Shown here: positions 24,651 through 31,717 of the stretch, one piece after another | How positions within the stretch are numbered: position 1 is the stretch's first letter | Layout: each line of letters opens with the position of its first letter | NCBI RefSeq assembly: GCF_024055605.1 | Contig: NZ_JAMXLX010000001.1 | Location: 1,054,001 to 1,118,000 of the forward strand | DNA from: Ciceribacter sichuanensis | GTDB taxonomy: Bacteria; Pseudomonadota; Alphaproteobacteria; Rhizobiales; Rhizobiaceae | Direction: 5' to 3' | Length of the DNA stretch: 64,000 nt | Made by a program: the position numbers and the translations under genes | Notes under the pieces: generated by a model | Told to the model about the DNA's origin: nothing | Database searches by the model: none | What the model saw: the letters and a program-made list of their open reading frames with translations, nothing else

Positions 24651-26093
24651 TTATTCCAGAGATTGATAGGCAGCCATCGCCATGCTGCGCGCCTTGCGAT
24701 GATCGACGATCGGGAGGGGGTAGGTGTCGCCGAGCCGAACGCCTGCTTCGTTGAGGGCGGCCTGTGGCGCCTCGAACGGTTTGTGAATGTATCTGGCGTC
24801 GAGGCCGGCAAGTTCCGGCACGAACCGGCGCACGTAATCGCCGTCCGGGTCGAATTTTTCCCCCTGGGTGATCGGATTGAAAATGCGGAAGAAAGGGGCG
24901 GCATCCGCTCCCGATCCCGCTACCCATTGCCAGCTTGCGGCATTGGACGCCGGATCGGCATCGACCAGCGTATCGCGGAACCAGCGCTCGCCCTCCCGCC
25001 AGTCGATCAGCAGGTCCTTGATGAGGAAGGATGCCACGATCATGCGGACACGGTTGTGCATCGTGCCGTAGCGCCATAGTTCGCGCATTCCGGCATCGAC
25101 GATCGGATAGCCGGTCCGGCCATGTGTCCAGCGATGGAACAGGTCCTGCGATCCAGACCAGGAGAACGCATCGAATCGCGGATTCCAGTTTTTCGTCGCA
25201 AGCTCCGGAAAATGGAAAAGCAGATGGTAGGAGAAGTCGCGCCAGGCCAGTTCCTTGCGGAAGTGGATGACGTCTTCGGCACTGACGGAAGCACCAAGGC
25301 CCCGCGTGGCATGCCAGACGTCCGCAGGTGAGATTTCGCCGAGCGACAGATGGGGTGAAAGTCTCGACGTGTTCGAACGGGCAGGGAAGTCGCGCCCGTG
25401 GCGATAGTCTCCGATACCGTTCTCGATGAACCTTGCGAGGCGTTCCTGAGCTCCCGCTTCGCCGGGTTGCCAGACATCCGCAAACTCCGCGGCCCAGTTG
25501 GGATGTGTCGGCAAAAGCTTCCAGTCTTCAATATTATCGCTGCCAGGCCATTTGGCCGGACAGGTAAGCGATGTCGGGGCGGGCACAGGCTCCGGAGGTT
25601 CGCCGGATGCTTCTAGCGCCCTCCAGAAAGGCGTGTAGGCACGATAGGGTGTTCCGCCGCCAGTCCTCAGCCGCGTCGGTTCGTGCAGCAACTGGCCGGA
25701 GAAGCTGCGAACCGTCAGTCCGTTCGTGGCGAGGGCTTCCTTGAGGGCTGTGTCGATCGCGACGCCGGGTGGATCGTAACGTCGATTCCAGTGGACCGCG
25801 TTCGCATTGGTGTCCGAAATCAAAGACGCCAGGACGGCTTCAGCGGGGCCGCTGCGCAAAACGAGATTGCTTCCGATATCCTTCAGCGACGCAGCTAACG
25901 CCAACAGGGAATGGTGCAGCCACCAGGCCTGTGCCGCTCCCAGCGGTCCGGTTCCCGTAGAGGCAGGCTCCAGAATGTAGACCGGAATGACCGGTCGCCC
26001 GCTTTCCACTGCGGTTGCCAAGGCAGGATTGTCACGAAGTCTGAGGTCCTTGCGGAACCAGACGATGATCGGCGACCGGCTGAGGGATGTCAT
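24651..26093 (-). CDS. phrB: Deoxyribodipyrimidine (CPD) photolyase
   Basis: 480 residues. Repairs cyclobutane pyrimidine dimers with blue light. N-terminal antenna domain IIVWFRKDLRLRDNPAL and C-terminal FAD domain with the signature WREGERWFRDTLVDADPASN (in parts), WQWVAGSGADAAPFFRIFNP and the Trp-rich electron path (W in HRWTHGRTGYPIVDAGMREL). Class I CPD photolyase/cryptochrome family; the DADPASNAASWQWVAGSG wording favours a true photolyase. It is a single gene between the RIME element and a region with a small minus-strand gene. Confidence 0.92.
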   Translation of the reverse strand: MTSLSRSPIIVWFRKDLRLRDNPALATAVESGRPVIPVYILEPASTGTGPLGAAQAWWLHHSLLALAASLKDIGSNLVLRSGPAEAVLASLISDTNANAVHWNRRYDPPGVAIDTALKEALATNGLTVRSFSGQLLHEPTRLRTGGGTPYRAYTPFWRALEASGEPPEPVPAPTSLTCPAKWPGSDNIEDWKLLPTHPNWAAEFADVWQPGEAGAQERLARFIENGIGDYRHGRDFPARSNTSRLSPHLSLGEISPADVWHATRGLGASVSAEDVIHFRKELAWRDFSYHLLFHFPELATKNWNPRFDAFSWSGSQDLFHRWTHGRTGYPIVDAGMRELWRYGTMHNRVRMIVASFLIKDLLIDWREGERWFRDTLVDADPASNAASWQWVAGSGADAAPFFRIFNPITQGEKFDPDGDYVRRFVPELAGLDARYIHKPFEAPQAALNEAGVRLGDTYPLPIVDHRKARSMAMAAYQSLE

Positions 26094-26265
26094 GAAGATA
26101 TGGCCCGAATTTGCTGCGTCAAAACCACTCTACGCCGGAAGTGCCGTAGAAGATTAGCGTTATATGCGGCTTCTTGCATGCAACGTCGCGGGAGTACTGC
26201 AGTTCACGGGTCAGATAGTGTTTAGTCTCTTGCAGATGCTTGAACAGGTGGGTTGTCCTGAATGG

Positions 26266-26297
26266 AAAACGGGCAGGCCGCCAGCGGTCCTGCCCGT
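26266..26297 (-). terminator. Terminator of the FlbD-like small gene
   Basis: Stem ACGGGCAGG / CCTGCCCGT with an 11-base loop; on the minus strand it is followed by TTTT. Lies 37 bases after the stop of the gene at 26334-26570. Confidence 0.7.
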
Positions 26298-26333
26298 CAT
26301 GTTCGATTCTCAAAATGGCAGATTGTGGTGGTG

Positions 26334-26570
26334 TCAGGCCGTGGCTACAGCGGCGGCCGTCAGACGCGCCGTTCTTACCTGTTGATCGCCGATCAGTTTC
26401 ATGATTTCCACCGCGCTTTCGCGGACATAGAGTCTGTGCAGCTTTTCGGCGACGGGAGCCGTCGTCAGCAGGCAGGTGTATTTTTCCCGCTCATACCAGC
26501 GGAAGTCCACCACATTGTCCATGTTCACGAAGAAGGGGAAACCGTCCCCGTCATGAAGCTGGAGCCACAT
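26334..26570 (-). CDS. Small protein resembling the FlbD family
   Basis: 78 residues. The pattern WLQLHDGDGFPFFVNMDNVVDF, then TCLLTT, then LYVRESAVEIMKLI resembles the layout of short FlbD-type proteins (L.G..f.vN.d.I.....dT.l.l.....yvVkEs..eVi..i). This is a pattern-level similarity only; no flagellar gene is nearby, so a flagellar role is not supported. The tail ARLTAAAVATA is low-complexity. It has its own terminator downstream and about 270 bases of non-coding DNA upstream. Confidence 0.55.
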   Translation of the reverse strand: MWLQLHDGDGFPFFVNMDNVVDFRWYEREKYTCLLTTAPVAEKLHRLYVRESAVEIMKLIGDQQVRTARLTAAAVATA

Positions 26571-26795
26571 ATATTCTCTCTCCTGATCACAATATTATGG
26601 CCGCTTGATATCAGGCAAAAATGAAGAGCGGGTTTCGCTGCCCGGAAAGATCTCGGATTGTGATGGGACTGCCGCTGGATTTTTTTCAGGTGTCTGGGCG
26701 AAAGGGTAGCCGAAATTTAGTCCAAACGAAAAAGGAGAAGGCCGGAGTGTCGCCGCCCGTGGTTTTGCGCTGTTACGCAGGACATTGAAAATGCA

Positions 26796-26830
26796 AAAGA
26801 AAAAGGCCTGTGCATTTCTGCGCAGGCCTT
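26796..26830 (-). terminator. Terminator of the tRNA-Asn transcript
   Basis: Stem AAGGCCTGTGC / GCGCAGGCCTT (one G-T pair) with a six-base loop; the A run on its left provides the U tract for minus-strand transcription. It begins nine bases downstream of the tRNA 3' end. Confidence 0.8.
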
Positions 26831-26838
26831 GAATTCTT

Positions 26839-26913
26839 TGGCTCCCCGGGTCGGATTCGAACCGACGACCTATCGATTAACAGTCGAGTGCTCTACCGCT
26901 GAGCTACCAGGGA
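26839..26913 (-). tRNA. tRNA-Asn (anticodon GTT)
   Basis: 75 bases on the minus strand with acceptor stem TCCCTGG / CCGGGGA, D arm AGCTCAGCGGTAGAGC, anticodon loop CTGTTAA with GTT, T arm GTCGGTTCGAATCCGAC and an encoded CCA. Confidence 0.96.
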
Positions 26914-27075
26914 ACAACCGCTCGCCGCGGTGTGAGTGGGCTAATACAAATGCCTGTTCGATTTGCCAAGCGGTTTTTTGAAAAAAAATGTGACAAGCTT
27001 GCATATTTTTTCTCCGCCCCCATCTTTTGCGCAGTGCCTTTGGGCGCGTTTTTCCATGAATCCAAAGGGTTTCGA

Positions 27076-27360
27076 ATGGCCGGCAAGGGAAAATACCGCA
27101 TCGATGGCGACCGTGGAAAACTTGTGCTCGGTCGTTTCGAGCTGCCGTTCCCCCGGTCCCGGTCGGGGCGCATCATTACCGGCTCGCTGTTGATCGGCGG
27201 CGGCTTCCTCGGATTCTTGCCCGTGCTCGGATTCTGGATGGTACCGCTCGGCCTGCTGGTGCTCTCCCACGACCTTCCCTCCGTTCGGAGAAAAAGACGG
27301 CGCGTGGCGATCTGGTGGCGGAAACGTTACCCACAGGTGAACCGGGCAGGGCGGGGCTGA
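27076..27360 (+). CDS. Small membrane protein of unknown function
   Basis: 94 residues. A cationic N terminus (AGKGKYRIDGDRGK) is followed by ELPFPRSRSGRIITG, a hydrophobic hairpin of about 30 residues (SLLIGGGFLGFLPVLGFWMV, PLGLLVLS) and a strongly basic tail RRKRRRVAIWWRKRYPQ. The glycine/proline-containing hydrophobic hairpin resembles PGPGW-type transmembrane proteins, but I do not assign a family. The start at MAGKGKYR is chosen because codon use and composition change there; the first 48 residues of the open frame look non-coding. Confidence 0.65.
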   Translation: MAGKGKYRIDGDRGKLVLGRFELPFPRSRSGRIITGSLLIGGGFLGFLPVLGFWMVPLGLLVLSHDLPSVRRKRRRVAIWWRKRYPQVNRAGRG

Positions 27361-27532
27361 TGCCCGTCGCGCATGAACGGGCGTGTCGCTCCGGTCGATT
27401 GCCCTCTTGCGACGGTCTCATCGGCGTCGTGTCTGTTTCGAACAATTAAAAAGTAGATTTCGGAAAATCCCTCTTGCGGTTTCCCGGCATCCCGTCTAAA
27501 TCCGCGCCACCACACGCTTTTAAGTTTGGAAT

Positions 27533-27606
27533 GGCCTCGTGGCGGAGTGGTTACGCAGAGGACTGCAAATCCTTGCACCCCGGTTCGATTCCGGGCGAGG
27601 CCTCCA
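27533..27606 (+). tRNA. tRNA-Cys (anticodon GCA)
   Basis: 74 bases: acceptor stem GGCCTCG / CGAGGCC, D arm GGCGGAGTGGTTACGC, anticodon loop CTGCAAA with GCA, T arm CCCGGTTCGATTCCGGG, discriminator T and encoded CCA. Confidence 0.96.
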
Positions 27607-27723
27607 TCTCCTTCCTTATTGATTACTTTATGCCGATCCGCACAAAGTTGGACGATCTCGGCGGATTGCGCCTTTCATGCAATGGATTAGAGCATGAAGC
27701 CTCCAGCAAGGAGGAACCTGATC

Positions 27724-28056
27724 ATGCGTCGCCATTTCATGCCCGCCATCGCCGCTCTGTGCATTTTCTCTGTCGCTCCGGCTCTGGCCGGCAATCTCAA
27801 CGTGACGCTGGAGAACGAAACCGAAGGCATGATCGTGAAGTTCTTTGCCTCTCCGGCAAATGGCAAGGGCCAGCGCCTCGAGTTGCTGAACAAGCATGGT
27901 CTCGGCAAGGGCAAATCTCGAACGCTCACTCTCGTCGGCGGAAGTGATGTCTGTGAGTACCGTGTCAGGGCGGTGTTCGAGGATAGCGCCGAATATCAGG
28001 ATGTCTCTGACAAGATCGATTTCTGCGAGGTCGACACCTATACGATCGAGGATTGA
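27724..28056 (+). CDS. Small exported protein of unknown function
   Basis: 110 residues with a clear signal peptide (RRHFMPAIAALCIFSVAPALAG). The mature part is beta-rich (NLNVTLENETEGMIVKFF, KSRTLTLVGG) with two cysteines (DVCEYRVR, DFCEVDTYTI) that may form a disulfide in the periplasm. AAGGAGG nine bases before the ATG at 27724 decides that start over an in-frame ATG ten codons earlier. No family recognised. Located between tRNA-Cys and the PIMT-like gene. Confidence 0.7.
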   Translation: MRRHFMPAIAALCIFSVAPALAGNLNVTLENETEGMIVKFFASPANGKGQRLELLNKHGLGKGKSRTLTLVGGSDVCEYRVRAVFEDSAEYQDVSDKIDFCEVDTYTIED

Positions 28057-28240
28057 TGAGGGCCGGGTGCCGGCTCCGCGGGGCGTGCCGTGCTGAGCGG
28101 TCTCCTCGTCCTCGGGTGTCGCTCATGCATCTCTGTGCCCGAGAAACGCATGCGGCACTGCGCAATGTCTTGAAAGCCGCGGCGGCTCCAATTAAGACAC
28201 TCGTGACGCAACGCGGCCGGATATGGGGCGACAGGAAATG

Positions 28241-28909
28241 ATGGACTTCGAAGCAGCACGCATCAAGATGGTGGACAACCAGATTCGCACGACCGACGTG
28301 ACGTCGCATTCCGTGCTGACGGCATTCCTGACGGTGCCGCGCGAAGCTTTCGTTCCCGCCAATCTGAAGCTTCTTGCCTATATCGATGAAGACATGCAGA
28401 TCGCGCCGGCAGCCAACGGCCGTCCCGCCCGTTACATCATGGAGCCGTCGCCGCTTGCCAAGCTCCTGCAGCTTGGCGCGATCACCAAGGATGACCTCGT
28501 ACTCGAGATCGGCTGCGGAACTGGCTATGCGGCCGCAGTTCTTTCGCTGGTGGCCGGTTCGGTCGTCGCGGTCGAAAGCGACGAGGCGCTGGCAGCATCC
28601 GCCACGGAAAAGCTCTCGGAACTCGGCTATGACAACGTTGCCGTCGTCACTGGCGATATGGAAAAGGGTTATGCTGCCGAGGCGCCTTATGACGTGATCT
28701 TCATCAACGGTTCCGTCGAGGAAGTACCGGAAGGCCTGTTTTCCCAGCTTCGCGAAGGCGGGCGCCTGGTCGCCGTCGTCGGATACGGCAACGCCTCCCG
28801 GGCGCGCCTCTATGTCCGCACCGGAAAATCCTATTCCTATAACGATTACTTCAACACCGCGGTTCGACCGTTGCCGGGCTTCCGCAAGGCCGAAGAATTC
28901 GTTTTCTAA
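28241..28909 (+). CDS. Protein-L-isoaspartate O-methyltransferase-family protein
   Basis: About 222 residues. SAM-binding motif I is LEIGCGTGYAAAVL, preceded by the PIMT-type N terminus ARIKMVDNQIRTTDVTSHSVL and VPREAFVP. PIMT methylates isoaspartyl residues in damaged proteins; this paralogue class, found next to tolC in Rhizobiales, is more divergent than the one in the surE operon (52797-53438) and its substrate may differ. AGGAA lies before tandem ATGs at 28238 and 28241. The gene is 256 bases upstream of tolC and followed by a GC-rich hairpin. Confidence 0.85.
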   Translation: MDFEAARIKMVDNQIRTTDVTSHSVLTAFLTVPREAFVPANLKLLAYIDEDMQIAPAANGRPARYIMEPSPLAKLLQLGAITKDDLVLEIGCGTGYAAAVLSLVAGSVVAVESDEALAASATEKLSELGYDNVAVVTGDMEKGYAAEAPYDVIFINGSVEEVPEGLFSQLREGGRLVAVVGYGNASRARLYVRTGKSYSYNDYFNTAVRPLPGFRKAEEFVF

Positions 28910-28917
28910 TCGATCTA

Positions 28918-28937
28918 CCCCCCGATTCTTCGGGGGG
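28918..28937 (+). terminator. GC-rich hairpin between the PIMT-like gene and tolC
   Basis: Stem CCCCCCGA / TCGGGGGG around TTCT, starting nine bases after the stop codon. No convincing T run follows, so termination may be partial. Confidence 0.4.
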
Positions 28938-29165
28938 CTCCTCCCTTCGGGCGATTGATTTAGTCAAAACTGAATGAGAATGTTGCCGTTGCGCAACGAT
29001 GTCTGTGTTTCTCCCTTATGAGGACGGTGGTCTTGTTGCAGTCGAGGCGGCAGCAGGTCATCTAATGTACGGAAAGCGTTGAAGCTTCACGGACGTGCTG
29101 CCGGTCTAAAACACCGGCGCGGAGTGGGGATATTCCGTCGGCCGTTCTTAGTTGGGGAGTGGAAT

Positions 29166-30557
29166 ATGTCGTTCATCCGGAAAACTGCGCTCGCTTCCGT
29201 TGTTCTGCCTGTGCTTTTGATGCCGATCGCGCCTGTGACGGCGTCCGCCGAGAGCCTCTACGGGGCCATGGCCAAGGCTTATGAGAACAACCCGGATCTC
29301 AACGCCGCCCGCGCGGCATTGCGCGCGACCGACGAAAACGTCACCATTGCCAAGGCCGGCATGCGGCCGCAGGTCGCCGCGACGGCCACCGCAAGCGCCG
29401 TCAACGTTTCCAATATCAGCGGCGGGATTCCTGATTATGGTTACAACAACCAGACGGTTGGCATTTCCATTACCCAGCAGATCTTCGACGGTTTCCAGAC
29501 CCTGAACAATGTCCGGGCCGCCGAATCCGGCGTTTTCGCCAATCGCGAAAGCCTTCGCGCCAATGAAATCTCTATCCTGCTCGCGGCCGTGCAGTCCTAT
29601 GCCAATGTGGCTCGCGACCAGCAGATCGTCGTTATCCGCAAGCAGAACCTGGCGTTCCTGCAGGAGCAGTTGAACGCCGCCAATGCCCGTCTGCAGGTGG
29701 GCGAGGGCACACGTACCGACGTCAGTCAGGCCGAGGCGCAGCTTGCCGGTTCGCAGGCCCTGCTTTCCGCGGCCGTGGCCGAATTCAAGCAGAGCGAGGC
29801 GACCTATCTGCAGATCGTCGGCGTGGCACCGAGCGGCATCAAGCAACCTTCACCGGCAAGCAAGGCCCTGCCTCCGAATCTCGATGCCGCCGTCCAGATC
29901 GGCATTCGCGAGCATCCCTCGGTTCTGGCGGCGCTCCACGCCGTCAATGCTGCCGGCTACCAGGTAAAGTCCGCCGAAGGCAGTCTTCTGCCGGGCGTTG
30001 TGATCCAGGGAAATGTCGGGCGGAACTGGACCAATGAACCGTCGACCGGCGGTGATAGTCCGGACAACAGCGTGGCCAGTGTCTCGGCGCAGTTGAAGAT
30101 CCCGATCTATCAGGGCGGTGCCGAATACGGCCAGATCCGCAAGGCGAAGGAAACCTTGGGCGAGCAGAGGATACTGGTTGATTCCGCCCGCGCGGAGGTG
30201 GTCCAGCAGATTACCGCGGCCTATGCGCAGATGGAGGCGGCAACCGCCGCAATTTCTGCTGCCCGCAAGCAGATTTCCGCCGCCAATCTTGCGCTGCAGG
30301 GCGTCATCGAAGAGCGCAATGTCGGCCAGAAGACGACGCTCGACGTTCTCAATGCCCAGCAGACAGTGCTTGAGGCGAAGGAAAGCTTGGTCGGCTATCA
30401 GCGCAATGCCGTGGTCGCCAGCTACGCGGTCCTTGCGGCATCGGGCCGCCTGACGGTTCAGAGCCAGGGCCTTGAAGTCGCGGAATATCGCGCCGAAGAG
30501 CACTATGAGGCCGTCAAGGACGCATGGTTTGGCTTGCGTACGCCGGACGGCCGCTGA
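29166..30557 (+). CDS. tolC: TolC-family outer membrane channel protein
   Basis: 463 residues. Signal peptide (RKTALASVVLPVLLMPIAPV, cleavage near ASA) followed by the duplicated TolC repeat: LYGAMAKAYENNPDLNAARA at the start of repeat one and LDAAVQIGIREHPSVLAA in repeat two, with helical segments QLNAANARLQVGEGTRTDVSQ and LQGVIEERNVGQKTTLDVL, the conserved GxxTxxDV signatures. Forms the trimeric exit duct for type I secretion and RND efflux pumps. The start at MSFIRKTA has GGGGAGTGG in front; the open frame's first ATG (29079) would prepend a non-signal sequence. Confidence 0.93.
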   Translation: MSFIRKTALASVVLPVLLMPIAPVTASAESLYGAMAKAYENNPDLNAARAALRATDENVTIAKAGMRPQVAATATASAVNVSNISGGIPDYGYNNQTVGISITQQIFDGFQTLNNVRAAESGVFANRESLRANEISILLAAVQSYANVARDQQIVVIRKQNLAFLQEQLNAANARLQVGEGTRTDVSQAEAQLAGSQALLSAAVAEFKQSEATYLQIVGVAPSGIKQPSPASKALPPNLDAAVQIGIREHPSVLAALHAVNAAGYQVKSAEGSLLPGVVIQGNVGRNWTNEPSTGGDSPDNSVASVSAQLKIPIYQGGAEYGQIRKAKETLGEQRILVDSARAEVVQQITAAYAQMEAATAAISAARKQISAANLALQGVIEERNVGQKTTLDVLNAQQTVLEAKESLVGYQRNAVVASYAVLAASGRLTVQSQGLEVAEYRAEEHYEAVKDAWFGLRTPDGR

Positions 30558-30725
30558 GCGTTCACGGAAATCTGTCCGAAGAAAGCTGTGCATCAGCACC
30601 ATTTCCCGGCGCAACCGTGATTTTTTTCCCCGTAGGCGTATCCTAAGGTGAACGCGAATCAGTTTGCTGCGCATGCGATACTGCGCTGCAGCAGGCGGTC
30701 AAATACGGGACCAACGGGGATGAAT

Positions 30726-31595
30726 ATGGCTCAGCCAAATGTAGCGCGTGAACCGTCCATGGAAGAAATTCTGGCCTCGATCCGCCGGATCATAGAAAGC
30801 AATGATCCGGGCGGCGACAAGGCCATGTCCGGCTCCCTGCCGCCGGTTTATGGTGGCGAAGAGGACGAGATGGACGACACGGTTCATCTGACGGTGGAAG
30901 ACGATCTGTCCTACGCTGCTGCGGATATTGTTCCTGCCAACGATGCGGGCATGCCGGTCCAGCAATCGGCAGAATCCTACGCTGCCCAGCCTGCTCCCGT
31001 TGAAAAGGTTCAGGCCAAGAATATTTCTCTTGCCGATCTCGCTGCGCGCGTCCGTTCGGCATCCGAGCGTGCCGACCGCATGGCTCCGGTAGAGCAGGCG
31101 CCGCAGCAGGCCGCAGCCTTTCGCGCCGAAAGCCCGGTCATGACGAGCCGCATGGCGGAACTGCGTGCGGCTCCTGCCCGCCCCATGGAGCCCCAGTTTG
31201 CCCGCGCCGTCGTGGTGCCTGCAGAAACCGTAGCCGTCGACCCGGCTCCGGTCGCGCTCGACACCGCAGCTTTCGAAGCTGCGGCAATTGCCGATGTCGA
31301 GGCCGCAACGGCTGCTGCTCCGATTTTCGCAGAGCCGGCAATGCCCGAGGTCCAGGCTCCGGTCGCTGCCGGTTTCAACGCCCTCGTTTCCGCCGCCACC
31401 GTGGAGCAGGTTTCCCGTTCCTTCGGTGAGCTTGCGGCAGCTATCGACGGCCAGCAGCGTCGTTCGCTGGACGAGATGGCCGAGGAGGTGCTGCGCCCCA
31501 TGCTGCAGGAATGGCTGGACGATAATCTTCCCACGCTGGTCGAACGTCTGGTACGCGAGGAAATCGAACGCGTGGCCCGCGGACCGCGTCGCTAA
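30726..31595 (+). CDS. popZ: PopZ-family polar organizing protein (DUF2497)
   Basis: 289 residues. The N terminus carries the hallmark EPSMEEILASIRRIIES; the middle (about 40-215) is a disordered Pro/Ala/acidic linker; the C terminus carries the conserved multimerisation helices SLDEMAEEVLRPMLQEW and LPTLVERLVREEIERVARG. PopZ self-assembles into a cell-pole matrix that recruits partition and cell-cycle proteins; in Agrobacterium it marks the growing pole. GGGG six to seven bases before ATG 30726 selects this start over the ATG two codons earlier. The position directly before valS is typical for rhizobia. Confidence 0.9.
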   Translation: MAQPNVAREPSMEEILASIRRIIESNDPGGDKAMSGSLPPVYGGEEDEMDDTVHLTVEDDLSYAAADIVPANDAGMPVQQSAESYAAQPAPVEKVQAKNISLADLAARVRSASERADRMAPVEQAPQQAAAFRAESPVMTSRMAELRAAPARPMEPQFARAVVVPAETVAVDPAPVALDTAAFEAAAIADVEAATAAAPIFAEPAMPEVQAPVAAGFNALVSAATVEQVSRSFGELAAAIDGQQRRSLDEMAEEVLRPMLQEWLDDNLPTLVERLVREEIERVARGPRR

Positions 31596-31717
31596 TTCCT
31601 TTTTCGCCGGGTTAAGGGACATGGCCGCTCCGGCAACCGGGGCGGCTTTCTTGTTGACTCGGGGTCGGCCATCCTATTTACAACCCAACAAGAAAAACCT
31701 CGAAGTCTGGTCAGAAA

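Noticed and set aside
3230..27606. tRNA genes as integration sites for a genomic island
   Set aside because: No integrase, no direct repeat of a tRNA 3' end and no change in gene character beside tRNA-Leu, tRNA-Asn or tRNA-Cys.
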